Under the pieces are notes generated by a model. That model was not told the DNA's origin and did not search any database. It saw only the letters and a program-made list of their open reading frames with translations. This document shows, piece by piece, positions 37,189 to 47,065 of a DNA stretch of 64,000 nucleotides. Position 1 is the first letter of the stretch. The number at the start of each line of letters is the position of its first letter. The stretch is from Anaspis maculata (taxonomy: Eukaryota; Arthropoda; Insecta; Coleoptera; Scraptiidae): the NCBI GenBank assembly GCA_949128115.1, contig OX421966.1:56107416-56171415 (forward strand). The letters run 5' to 3'. The position numbers were made by a program, and so were the translations under genes.

Positions 37189-40100
37189 ATGTCTCATGAA
37201 AAATTCATCTGGAAATTCCACAATTTGTCCGGAACTACCGTGGGCGAAAAGCGCCGCAGCCTCTTCCATTTGCTCGATAGGAATTCTACGCTGTCGAAAA
37301 TCGAAGTGGATTCGATCGTTTCACAACTCGAACCCGAAACTTACCTCGAAGAACTCTTCCTCGTCGACGTTTGGATTCACTTCCGGTCTTTCGATCGATT
37401 GCTGCAAGAATTCAAAAGCGGCAACGAAATCGTCATCAGCAAAACGGCCAAACAGACGTGGTTTTTCCAACAGATCGATTTCAAGTCAATCATCGATGAC
37501 GTTCTGCCGGCCGTTTCGTTTTCCGTGCGCGCCAAGCTTGTTAAACGACTGCAACTGGACGAAAACGGCGGCGATTTAGTCTTTGAAAAATTGTTTCAGG
37601 CGTATGGTTTGCCTTTCGCGAGCAAGATCCTTGAGAAGTGCTCGTGCAAGAAAATCAAGGAAACTTTGGAGAGCTTTACGGTGAAGTTGACGGTCGTGCA
37701 ACTCCAAGCCTTGTTCGAGAAAGAACCAATGTTGATAGCTTTGTATTTGGATGAAAATATCAAGCATGATGATGGCTTCAACGCAAAAAATAATCCTGTG
37801 TTCTTGTATATTGCTAAAAAGGATCCGGATATGTTTTGCAAGTTGAAGAATAAATACGAAATCGATGTGCGATTAGGAAAGCGGGCTACCAAAAAGTTCT
37901 TGATGGCTAAGAGGTCCCAAGTTTTGGTCAAACCTGAGGTGTATAACACGAAAAATTTGAACGCTGCGTCTCTGGTGAGGTGCTTGGGACAGGACTTTGG
38001 CGAGTACTTTGCGGAATTGTTCAAGATCGACGAGGACAACAGGAGTATTTTGCAACACTACGCCAAAAATGGCAGATACAATTTGTACAAAACTACTTAT
38101 CACAAAGTTCTGAACAAAGCTTACATATGCGATGATTTTGTGATGAGCATGATGCCGCTTGAAGAACGGGTGAGCAATGCTAAATACTTCATCAACGACA
38201 ATGGCAACGAAAAGAATCTTCAGTATTACACAGCAGAAGAATGTTTCGACATAGTTGTTCCGAAATTAAATGTTGCGGAGTCTTATCTCAGAGTCGAGTA
38301 CTTCGACATACTAGTCAGATGCTGTGTTTTGAACCAAGATTTGAATGTTTTGCTGAAAGTCTGTCAGCTCATCAAGGATAGATTCGAAAAAGAATGGCTC
38401 GAGTTTTTGTGCGTCTTGAGCATCGACAAAAATAACAAAATTATTGAACAGTTTGATGAAAAGCTTTGGAAAATTGTATACGAAATTTTAGTCAAGCTGA
38501 AAGCAGAAGAAGATGGTTGGACATTATATTACTGTTACACTGTAATCAGCTACCAATACTTACAATTTTTGTTCAAGAAAAACGCATCTGTAGCAGATGC
38601 AATCAAAGGGTGCATGTCTTCTATGTCTTACGACTGCTTGGATTTTCCAAGTGAAGTGAAACATACGGCCGGATTCCAGAAGCGATTCTTATGTGATTTG
38701 GTAGGAGCAATACCAGAACTGTGCCATAAGGACCAACATAATATTCACATATTTGATGCTTTTATAGTAATATATATAATGAAGTACAACCACAAACATT
38801 CCAGTGATCCAATTGATATTTACGATCACCCAAGATTGATAGAATCGCTAAAAAATTATGCTATTAAAATCAGTGATGGTAACATCAACAAGTATGACAC
38901 GCCGTTCGTGCAAAGCATGCATCGAAAAGCTTTCAGTTACGCCATCAGACGAAAAGAACCAGATGCAGAGCTCGTAAGGCTGTATTTTGAGAAGTACGAA
39001 CACGTTGGAACTGCCGAAACCATATCATGGTTCTTGAAGCACAAGCCACGAGTAGTCGAAACCAACTTTGGCTACGTCATAGAACAAGTCAATACTGTAT
39101 GGGGTTTGAACGCAGCAAAAATTTGGTACTCGCTCAAGAAGTACCGTGTACTTGACGAGGAAATTATACAGTTTTGCTTGTCAAAACTTGAAGATAAAAA
39201 TTTTCACTTACCAGAAGATTTGACGAAACCATTAGCAATTTTCATGCGGCCACAAGATTACCTTGAGCTAGCTCAGCGTTACAGACCATCTACAACAAAA
39301 GTTGATCTCACTGATGAAAACGTTGCAAAATTCTACAAAATTCAACTGAAAATGGCGCTGTTTTTGAAGACTCTCAAACTACCCGAAACGGTCATGCCTT
39401 TGGTGTTGGAGTTCTGCGTTGGAGACTACCTGGGCACCACTCTGAGTCCATTATACGGTTCCATATACAACTTACCGCAAAATCATGTGAAATACTACTT
39501 GGATCAACTGAAAAAAATCCCAGCAGTTTCAGCGAAAAAGCACTACCTTAACCTGGCCTGCGAAGTGTTGGACCAAAAATCTGTGCTGGACTACATGGCA
39601 ACTTCGACACTTCCTTTGCTGCTGATCGTGATTCTCAAGTACTTCATTAAAAATCCAAACGAACAGCTGTGGGAGCTGTTCACAACCAACTTCAGCAAAA
39701 ACGAAGACACCGAACTCATCAAGATAGCAATCGCTACCAAGTTCCCGGTGAAGTACAAAGCGAAAGCTCGCGAACTGCTTTGGCAAGCGACAGCCGACAG
39801 AGCGTTTTTACGCAGACTCTTCATTTCCAGCTTGACCAAATCCGATATAGCTCAAATGAACGTCGCGTTTTGCGCGAGCATAATCAAAACAGAAAAAGAT
39901 TATGCTTTTATCACGAATTTCTTGACTTACCACGATGATCCCCGCAAGTACGACTTGGTTTTGAAAACCGACAATGGCAAAAAGTACTTCGTGGAAACGT
40001 GCATGGCTTATTTGGAAAGCAAAGACGACGACAATGCCCAGTTGGTTTTGAAGCTTTCTGCAAATTTCGATTTTATTCCTCTGGAGGCGTTCGAAGCCCA

Positions 40101-40476
40101 CGTCTTGGTTCATCTGACGAAGCTGAAGAGACAAACTGACATTGAGGATGCAGTTCTGGAGTTGAGCCGCGGTCTCGTGGATGTGTACGGCAGGTTCATC
40201 TTGGATGCGTTCGTGCGAGTTCTGAGCGGTTGTTTGCGGCACTTGCTGAAGGAGGAACGTGACAGGTTCAAGTTTTACCACGGTGTGCTGCAGAAAGCCA
40301 GATGCGTGGAAGATACTTTCTTGGTCGTGAAGTTGCTCATTCAAGACCACCCTGAACGTGCTGATAGCGTTGAGTTTTACAAGCCAATCTTGGATTTGCT
40401 TTGTACGATGTCCAATGATACTGTGCAGTTGATGATGAACCACTATGTGACAAATTGTAAAGAAATAGTAAGATAG
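37189..40476 (+). CDS. Uncharacterised ~1,100-residue helical protein, paralog 2
   Basis: A single coding exon of 1,095 residues from the ATG at 37189 (MSHEKFIWKFHNLSG), one base after the predicted acceptor. It aligns along its whole length with the protein at 26699-29998, at roughly 93-94% identity by eye, with small length changes (for example at SCHEK/SHEK and around VLIDKKN/VLSIDKNN). In the first ~60 codons about half of the nucleotide differences alter the amino acid, more than expected under strong constraint, yet the frame stays open over 3.3 kb. The helical, leucine-rich character is the same and no known domain is recognised. Its promoter side differs from paralog 1 by a 1.06-kb foldback insertion and a MITE in the leader intron, so expression may have diverged. 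Confidence 0.88.
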   Translation: MSHEKFIWKFHNLSGTTVGEKRRSLFHLLDRNSTLSKIEVDSIVSQLEPETYLEELFLVDVWIHFRSFDRLLQEFKSGNEIVISKTAKQTWFFQQIDFKSIIDDVLPAVSFSVRAKLVKRLQLDENGGDLVFEKLFQAYGLPFASKILEKCSCKKIKETLESFTVKLTVVQLQALFEKEPMLIALYLDENIKHDDGFNAKNNPVFLYIAKKDPDMFCKLKNKYEIDVRLGKRATKKFLMAKRSQVLVKPEVYNTKNLNAASLVRCLGQDFGEYFAELFKIDEDNRSILQHYAKNGRYNLYKTTYHKVLNKAYICDDFVMSMMPLEERVSNAKYFINDNGNEKNLQYYTAEECFDIVVPKLNVAESYLRVEYFDILVRCCVLNQDLNVLLKVCQLIKDRFEKEWLEFLCVLSIDKNNKIIEQFDEKLWKIVYEILVKLKAEEDGWTLYYCYTVISYQYLQFLFKKNASVADAIKGCMSSMSYDCLDFPSEVKHTAGFQKRFLCDLVGAIPELCHKDQHNIHIFDAFIVIYIMKYNHKHSSDPIDIYDHPRLIESLKNYAIKISDGNINKYDTPFVQSMHRKAFSYAIRRKEPDAELVRLYFEKYEHVGTAETISWFLKHKPRVVETNFGYVIEQVNTVWGLNAAKIWYSLKKYRVLDEEIIQFCLSKLEDKNFHLPEDLTKPLAIFMRPQDYLELAQRYRPSTTKVDLTDENVAKFYKIQLKMALFLKTLKLPETVMPLVLEFCVGDYLGTTLSPLYGSIYNLPQNHVKYYLDQLKKIPAVSAKKHYLNLACEVLDQKSVLDYMATSTLPLLLIVILKYFIKNPNEQLWELFTTNFSKNEDTELIKIAIATKFPVKYKAKARELLWQATADRAFLRRLFISSLTKSDIAQMNVAFCASIIKTEKDYAFITNFLTYHDDPRKYDLVLKTDNGKKYFVETCMAYLESKDDDNAQLVLKLSANFDFIPLEAFEAHVLVHLTKLKRQTDIEDAVLELSRGLVDVYGRFILDAFVRVLSGCLRHLLKEERDRFKFYHGVLQKARCVEDTFLVVKLLIQDHPERADSVEFYKPILDLLCTMSNDTVQLMMNHYVTNCKEIVR

Positions 40477-40551
40477 GTTGGGTAAGGTCTAAGCTAGTCA
40501 AAGTTGCTTGAAAGTTTGTACTTGATTTTTAAATTTTTATAATACATGTTG

Positions 40552-40557
40552 AATAAA
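40552..40557 (+). terminator. Poly(A) signal of paralog 2
   Basis: AATAAA lies 76 nt after the stop, with the same GT-rich downstream stretch as in paralog 1. Confidence 0.6.
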
Positions 40558-41807
40558 AAATGTGTGGTATTGATGTAATTTCGTCGAGTTGTTTCGTGGT
40601 TCATGAAAGATTTTGCGATCAGTTACAGTTTCATCGCCGCGCGGAGGGTGGAGCTTAACCGTTTATTCAGCAACTCTTTTTTGCATTCCTTTTTTTATTT
40701 TCTGTTTTCCAAAGAAGTGGTCTGGTTATGTCGGTTATGGCCACTTTCTACACAGACGAAGCTCAATCGTAATTGCTGCCTCCGGCCACCCAGGTCCGAG
40801 TGTCTGCTCTCTGAGGCTACAGGCATCGCGCTCATTACTGAGGTCATAACTCAGCTTTTGATTAGAGGATCATAACTTCATCTCATGATACTCACCTCCA
40901 CCCACAAACATTCACTCGCAGGCAAGGGAACAAACCTTCAGACCGCTACATTACTTCACTCGTCAACACTCAACCTGTCAGTTCCCTCTCATGCTCCGCA
41001 CTTGCTTTCACTAGCTATTGGGTGCTCTCCACCTCTCTCCAAGTTTGGTACACCTGGCATTTACGCATGTGCGGGTGCCAAACGGTGCTTTCCATCTGCG
41101 TGTTCTTACCCGGTTCTGTGCCGTTCATTGGATCACCTCAAGTTGTGTGCCATATACCATGGAATATGTGCCGTCTGGTGGTATTTGTACCGTCTAGGTG
41201 GAAAGCACCTATTATCATCGTCGCGGAGGTAAGAGGTGGTGTCAACACAACATGCATGTGACATTTCCCCCTCCCCTAAAATACCGACTCGGCATTCAAA
41301 GGGTTGTCATCCTCCATAATGTTTAGAAAAATTGACTTATTGAAACATTACAAAAAAAAGTTTCTGGTGTCGCTAGTAAAACCAAATTATCTCTATTCTT
41401 ACATAATTATAGCTAACTATTGTATCTTAGGTATTCCATTTGAAACTATCCTGAAGCTATACAGTGTGTTCGCAAACTTGGGGAAAAATTGAACCGCAGT
41501 TAGGAAAATGCTTCAAAAGTATCAAATGTTGAAAAAAATGTAGGGCTTTTGTTTTAAAAGGTGGGTGGTCCTCAGTGTCGGACTGGTCCACCGGGCAACC
41601 GGGTAAATGCCCGGTAGACCAATCCCCAGTTTGGAGGCCAAATTGTCCACATTTGGAAAAAATTGCACTCTGATGCTTGTTTATAAATCCAAATTTTTAA
41701 TTTCGTATCAAAGTTTGGTCCACTTTTGTTTGTGTATATCATGCATCAATTATTTCTAGTCACTAGTCGTGGAATGACAAGATTGTATGTGTGAGGCTCC
41801 CGCTACT

Positions 41808-42315
41808 CAGGGCCATCTTATAGTCTTCGTAGGCCCTAGGCACATTTCATATGGTGAAGGACAAGCTGGTATCAGGAAATAAAGTGCCGTAGCTGAACGA
41901 TTTCTGAATTTTAGGAGGTGTTTTGGCCCCTCGACCCCCCCCCCTGACAATGTGTGTTACACTGAATAGAACACAAGCGATTATCATGAATAATCTTATG
42001 TAGTTAGTAACTTTTTATTGTGATATTTACTCAATGGCCGGATATAATGGAAAACATATTTTTATTTTTTATTCTTGAGTTTAAAAAAGTTAAAACAAAT
42101 CGAAGACGATAGTTCGCACATAGTTCGTAGGCCCTTAAAAGCTCGTTTTTGTGATATTTTTTTCAATAGCTGATGAGTATATCGAAGAAAAAAAACTGTT
42201 TTCTTGTGTTTAACAAAAAAAAAGAAATAAATCGAAGAAGATAGCTCGTAGGCCCTCAAAAGTTCGTAGGCCCTAGGCACTCAGCCTACTCTGCCTCATG
42301 GATAAGACGGCCCTG
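41808..42315. mobile_element. hAT-type MITE, 508 bp, nested in the larger hAT
   Basis: Ends CAGGGCCATCTTAT and the complement of CAGGGCCGTCTTAT, with 8-bp flanks CCGCTACT and CCGCTGCT that differ at one base. Inside, the phrase CGTAGGCCCT recurs several times. Confidence 0.85.
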
Positions 42316-42551
42316 CCGCTGCTCCCGCACTTGGTTTGTTTTATCTGCATGCCATCTAGTCGTGCTCTTTCTTTACCGTCTATGTAGAATTCACATCTTA
42401 AGCGACATGCAGAAATCATCGACAAATTCGCAAGTACATAGATCAGTATCTTTGAAATCAAAACTGTTGATGAGTTTATATGCAAAAATCCGGCTGGGTC
42501 TCATTTTTGTTCGCGATTATCTTTGTAAATCCTGGACTGATGTTAGAATAA

Positions 42552-43051
42552 TGTTACGAGCGGCGATTCTAGATAACACGCGATCTTTCTAGACTCTTCC
42601 CGTTAGATCTCAGTGTACTAGTGTGGAGCGTTCTGGTGTGTTTTTCCCGTACAACTATATGGAGACTTCAGCAGTGGGTCAAGCTACATTCGTCCATTTT
42701 GGCGGAGGCGCCGGTTCTAGAGTACCGCAGAATTATACGGTAATGTGCAAGATTTTTCGAGAGTCGTATGGAAACCGTATATCGGGTCACTGTGGAGACT
42801 GCTGGAGAATGCATGGAACATTCGAGATGAATCAGTCGGACCTATATAAGGCGTCAATCGTCGCCTCACGAGCAGTTATGAATTGGAATGCGAAGTGGTA
42901 GAGAGCGGATTAAAAGCGAGTAGTAATCACAGCAATATTCCTAAGTAAATAATTGTTGGCATGTATTTATTGTAGTACGCAGTAATGAACAGTGTGTGTT
43001 TTAAAACGATCGTCTCAATTATATTCGAACCCGTACGCGAAATACGTAGCA
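42552..43051 (+). repeat. Gypsy solo LTR, 500 bp, plus orientation
   Basis: It runs from TGTTACGAGCGGCGATTC to CGAAATACGTAGCA and is the most complete LTR of the family here. A TATATAAG promoter motif lies at 42843-42850. No internal gypsy sequence is attached, so it arose by LTR-LTR recombination. No clear target duplication is seen. Confidence 0.9.
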
Positions 43052-43589
43052 AAAATTTTTTTTACTCCATTGTTTTCTTTAGCGTAGTGTATTTCAAGCA
43101 AAAGTTTTGAGCTTGAAGAAATCTATAGACAATTTGGTCATAGTCTTTTTTGTTATTAGCATTATCATTATTATTATTGAAAAAAGTCGCCTGCGGCGCT
43201 CACTGGGGGGCAGGCCCCTCTGACTTCCCCTTCGGTTTCGAGGCCACTTCCATTCTTTGCCCGGTAGGCCAAAATTTGCCAGTCCGACGCTGGTGGTCCT
43301 TCCTTCGACCCCCTCTATTTTTGCTATTTTGAAAGATTTTAGTAAACTCTTTTCAACCGACCAAATAGCAATGGTTTGAACCTTTGAATGTGTTTTGTAA
43401 TTTTATTCACTATACTTACAGTAGGGTGAATCGTTAGTCCTGAAAATCCAGCTTTCTTCAAAAAAATGCGTGCAGAAAATTTCACATGGGAACTATTTGT
43501 GTTATTTGTTGCTCATCAGTTTTATAACCTCTAGAACTTTTCACGGGCATTTTCGAGGAAAAATAGATTTTTAGGATTTATGACTCACC

Positions 43590-43833
43590 CTGTACACTAA
43601 AAAAAAAATACAAAACACATTTGAAGGTTCAAAAAATTTGCTTTTTGGTCTGGTGAAAAGAGTTCACGGAATTCTCCCAAAATAACAAAAATAGAAAGGG
43701 TCGAAGAACCACCTTTTAACCCTCCATATTTCTAAAAATTAGAATCAAATTTTTTTTCAACAGTTTTCTGGCACTTTTGAAGCATTTCCCTACCTGCTGT
43801 TCAATTTTTCAGCCCAAGTTCACAAACACCCTG
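43590..43833 (-). mobile_element. CAGGGTG-type MITE (CAAACTTGGG family), unit 2 copy
   Basis: Counterpart of 31018-31250 in the duplicated unit; it ends in the complement of CAGGGTGTTTGTGAACTTGG. Confidence 0.55.
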
Positions 43834-44085
43834 TATAACTAAAAAAAAATATAATTATATATCACCCAAATAATGTCCGATACCCGGTGTCCCACCATGT
43901 CGCGATAAGGTTGAAAGCTGAGAGTCTTTTGATCGCGCGGTTGGGCTTAGTAGTTGAGAGGTGGTTCACCTAGAGTCTAGAGTCCAGTCATTCTACTTAG
44001 AGTGTATTTACCGAAGTATTTACCCAATTATCCATTGAGTATAATGTTTGAGACCTACTTTCATTTGCGCTGCCCTTTCTACTAG

Positions 44086-44361
44086 CTACTACCTTTATGG
44101 CGGGAGAAGGGGTGGTGTCAACCCATACATGTGACATTTTCCCCTTCCCTCGAATGCTGACTCGGCGTTCAAAAGATTGTCATCCCCAATTTTTTTTTTT
44201 CAAAAATTGACTTTTGAAACATCGAAAAAAAATTCGATCGAAAGAGCGGCCAATGTAAGTACTTATACGACCTGCGACTTGGTACCTACGATCAATGACT
44301 GATATCATCTACATAATCTAACTTGAATTTCTCAATTTCTTCAAGAAACTTTAATTTCACA
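44086..44361. other. Degenerate third scrap of the duplicated 3' flank; no gene
   Basis: GGGGTGGTGTCAACCC and CGACTCGGC-like blocks (44110-44185) resemble the sequence 0.7 kb downstream of both paralogs. Confidence 0.45.
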
Positions 44362-45929
44362 TAAAACTGAAATTGAAAGCTTGAACAAAACGTGAAACTC
44401 CTCCAATCTACCAGGCCAACTTCAGCAGCATTACCTAACTATTCATGCCACTTACCCTTATCGAGGTGTACTCTCGTATTTATATCAATTAATTCAAATA
44501 AAACACAAATTTGCATAATCCAACGATATTCAAATTCTAATTACTAGACGTTCCGTCTCTAAGGTAAAACAGAAAGAATTGCATCACTCACACTGACGCG
44601 GAAAAGCAACATTTCCGAGGCAAACTCAACGGAGCGGTTGTATATTATAGACGTTCTTTGTGATGTTGGATAGTGGCATTACTTAGTTATCAAAAATCGT
44701 TTTACATGCTAATTTCAAGAGTGCCAGTCTACCAGTATTGCCAACCTCAAAGCAGCACTATGATAAGAAACACAATTTCTAAATCCCCGTAGGTTGGGTA
44801 TAAATTAATACCTTATCGAGTACATATGTATATGTACCTACTTCCAGGAACAATGTACCTACCTTACTCACCTACTGCAAAATCAAATATCCCTAGACAA
44901 TTTTTCGGCAGGATAATGTAGGTCACAAACGACTGCGATATATAGCTACCGATCCAAATTCAATTAGAGACGTCATAAAAGAGTCCACCACGGCCTATAT
45001 CGTTGCCATGGGTTATTGGGAACCGGGGTCGGGGAAATTCGAGCACTCAACACACTCACGGTTGGCAATAATGCAACGTCAACTCTCTGATGATGGCATT
45101 TCGTTTTTCTTTTTTTTTTTGACGAGACGTGACAATACTGCCAACTCGACGCCTATTGTCCGTCGTCCCAAGTCTGTTTAGAGATAATGAAGCCTCGCAC
45201 ACAAAAGACACATACGTCGTTACACCAACAGTGACGTCACACCGCGGTTGATATCACACATCTGATATTATATTTCGCCATACTCCAGAAGGAATCCCCA
45301 TCGCGAGATTCCCATAATTGTGGTATCTATGATTGTGACCATGAAAAATTGTTGCGTGTGCGTGGAGCCAGTTCGTGGCCTTTTTTATTATTATTATTAT
45401 GATTATTATTTATTATTATATTGAAAACGACTCCACTTTTTCAAATTGAATTGAGTAGGTACCTACCTGAAAATCTATCTGTTCTATTTCCATCATAACA
45501 CTTTCTCATATTGTTCAAAGTGTCATGTTCGAATTGTGCGGAGGTCCTGGGCTGCCGCCAGGCATACCAACGCTTTCATTGTTATTGTATAATCACGAAA
45601 ACCGAGGCGAAAACGTTGCGTTTTGCGTGGGGTTCGATGACGTTTTCATAATCCAATCTGTCAGGATTGACAGGAGAAACGAAGAAAATGGCGCGCGGTT
45701 GCGAGGATTTGACGCGTGTGTGGTGTGCGACGCTTTTGTTTTTTCTACCTACATCCCGCGGCTTGCTGGATGATACAAGTGTCGCATGGACGACTGGTTC
45801 GAAAAAAACTCGTAAAATATCAGTTATCTTTCCAGCTTCTGTTTTTTTTTTCTGAAATAAAAAAAAAAAAGAATCATCCTGAAGTTGAGATCTAGCATGA
45901 CGCCTCGCTATTAATTATTTCGCACAAAT
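44362..45929. repeat. 1,568-bp direct repeat, left of the LINE
   Basis: Identical by eye to 50725-52291 except for one A in a homopolymer (12 versus 11). The boundaries are sharp: similarity starts at TAAAACTGAAATTG and ends at CGCACAAAT, exactly where the LINE begins. It includes a CRE-like TGACGTCA at 45233. Confidence 0.95.
45688..45855 (+). CDS. Possible signal-peptide exon (weak)
   Basis: An ATG in good context (GAAGAAAATGG) opens a 55-codon frame beginning MARGCEDLTRVWCATLLFFL followed by PTSRGLLDDTSVAW, which looks like a secretory leader. It could be a first coding exon of a host gene or chance. An overlapping 82-codon frame (45525-45773) is an equal rival. The same sequence is repeated at 52051-52218. 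Confidence 0.2.
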   Translation: MARGCEDLTRVWCATLLFFLPTSRGLLDDTSVAWTTGSKKTRKISVIFPASVFFF

Positions 45930-46234
45930 TTGAGGGGCGATTTGGCAACAGTGCACCGTAGTCTTGAAAAATATCGATCGTGAAAGAACCCCCGCAAAAG
46001 TTGATTAAAACGAAACAAGTAAATGTGAAAAGTATTGTGAGGTGTGTTTAAACGTTGAACAATATCGAACGGCCAAGAAAATCGACGCCAAAAGTTATCA
46101 AAACGTGGAAAAGGTGTGAGGAAGAAAATTTCGCAGAATCAGCTGACTGTTAACGGCACAGCGCAATCGTCCAAGACGCACGAAAAGCGACACACCGTTG
46201 CCACGTGGTACAGATCTTCCTAGAGGACTGTCTC

Positions 46235-47065
46235 ATGTCGAGACAACCGAGCCCTGAACAAGAACTCGTGGACAAAACCAACGAAAGAACACCCAAGAAC
46301 AAACCGTCAAAAAGAACCAGAGAGAGCCCAGGAGAAACACGGAACATTCCCAAGCGAAGCATTAAGTCTCAACACTCGCCAATAAGAAAAGCACCAGAAT
46401 TCGAAATGGAGCAGGAGCTGGTGAGAGCAATGATGATGATTAAGGATGAATTAACAAAAACCATCGAGAAGGAAAGCCAGGAAACCAGAAGATCAATAGC
46501 AGAAATTAAGGAAGAGAACGCTGTATTGAAAAAAGCTTTTGAAGATTTGAGAGAAACAATCAAGAAAAAAGAAGAAAAATGGACAGCCGACAGGAACGAA
46601 TTGAAAGAAAGAGTTAGCCAACTGGAACGCAAATTGGAATCTAGCGAAAGAAAGGAGAAGAAAAACAAACTTGTTGTCACAGGACTATCCACAAAAACAG
46701 AAAACACCAAGGAAGAGCTGCAAACCTTCTTTTCGCAGCATCTCAACTCCACAGCGCAAATCAAATCAGCCTACAAAGTGAAAAACTACCGAGGAAACAA
46801 ACCCGATACTATATTTCTAGAAATGGCGAGCTGGGAAGGCAAAATGGAAATCTTAGTGAGTAAAAGAAAACTTAAAGGAAGCAATGTCTATGTAAACAAC
46901 GACATGACGGAAGCAGAACGAAAGACACAAAAGAAACTTCGCGACAAAGCCAAAGAAGAAAGAAGTAACGGGAAAACGGTAGTTGTTGCACACATGAAGA
47001 TCAAGATCGACGACACTTGGTACGGCTGGGAAGAATACACGAACAAACTTATTCCAAAAAACTAA
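46235..47065 (+). CDS. LINE ORF1 protein
   Basis: 276 residues from the ATG at 46235 (MSRQPSPEQELVDKT). The N-terminal ~65 residues are basic and Ser/Pro-rich. A long coiled coil follows at residues ~70-145 (for example ETRRSIAEIKEENAVLKKAF, ELKERVSQLERKLESSERK). A compact C-terminal domain begins NKLVVTGLSTKTENTKEEL and ends with DDTWYGWEEYTNKLIPKN. Such ORF1 proteins trimerise and bind the element's RNA in the RNP. No CCHC knuckle is present. The last two sense codons and stop form A AAA AAC TAA, a frameshift signal. The frame also runs upstream to a GTG at 46205, but the ATG is preferred. Confidence 0.87.
   Translation: MSRQPSPEQELVDKTNERTPKNKPSKRTRESPGETRNIPKRSIKSQHSPIRKAPEFEMEQELVRAMMMIKDELTKTIEKESQETRRSIAEIKEENAVLKKAFEDLRETIKKKEEKWTADRNELKERVSQLERKLESSERKEKKNKLVVTGLSTKTENTKEELQTFFSQHLNSTAQIKSAYKVKNYRGNKPDTIFLEMASWEGKMEILVSKRKLKGSNVYVNNDMTEAERKTQKKLRDKAKEERSNGKTVVVAHMKIKIDDTWYGWEEYTNKLIPKN
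47056..47062 (+). promoter_or_regulatory. Putative -1 ribosomal frameshift site
   Basis: The heptamer A AAA AAC is in the zero frame of ORF1, immediately before its TAA stop, and a -1 slip enters exactly the ORF2 frame. This X XXY YYZ motif is a classic eukaryotic/retroviral slippery site. I see no strong stem-loop in the A-rich sequence just downstream. Confidence 0.65.

Larger units (their letters stand above)
41573..43292. mobile_element. hAT element, 1.72 kb, non-autonomous and nested
   Basis: Ends CAGTGTCGGACTGG and the complement of CAGCGTCGGACTGG, flanked by an exact 8-bp duplication GTGGTCCT (41565-41572 and 43293-43300). No transposase is seen. Two later insertions are inside it: a hAT MITE (41808-42315) and a gypsy solo LTR (42552-43051). 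It sits in a CAGGGTG-type MITE that begins near 41462. Confidence 0.9.
34706..44085. repeat. Tandem segmental duplication, unit 2
   Basis: Homologous to 25605-31485 in the same orientation. Larger because of insertions absent from unit 1: a foldback at 35406-36462, a TTAA MITE at 36746-37126, and the block 41462-43480 that contains nested hAT elements. The alignment resumes at CACATGGGAACTATTTGTGT (43483, against 30911). Confidence 0.9.
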
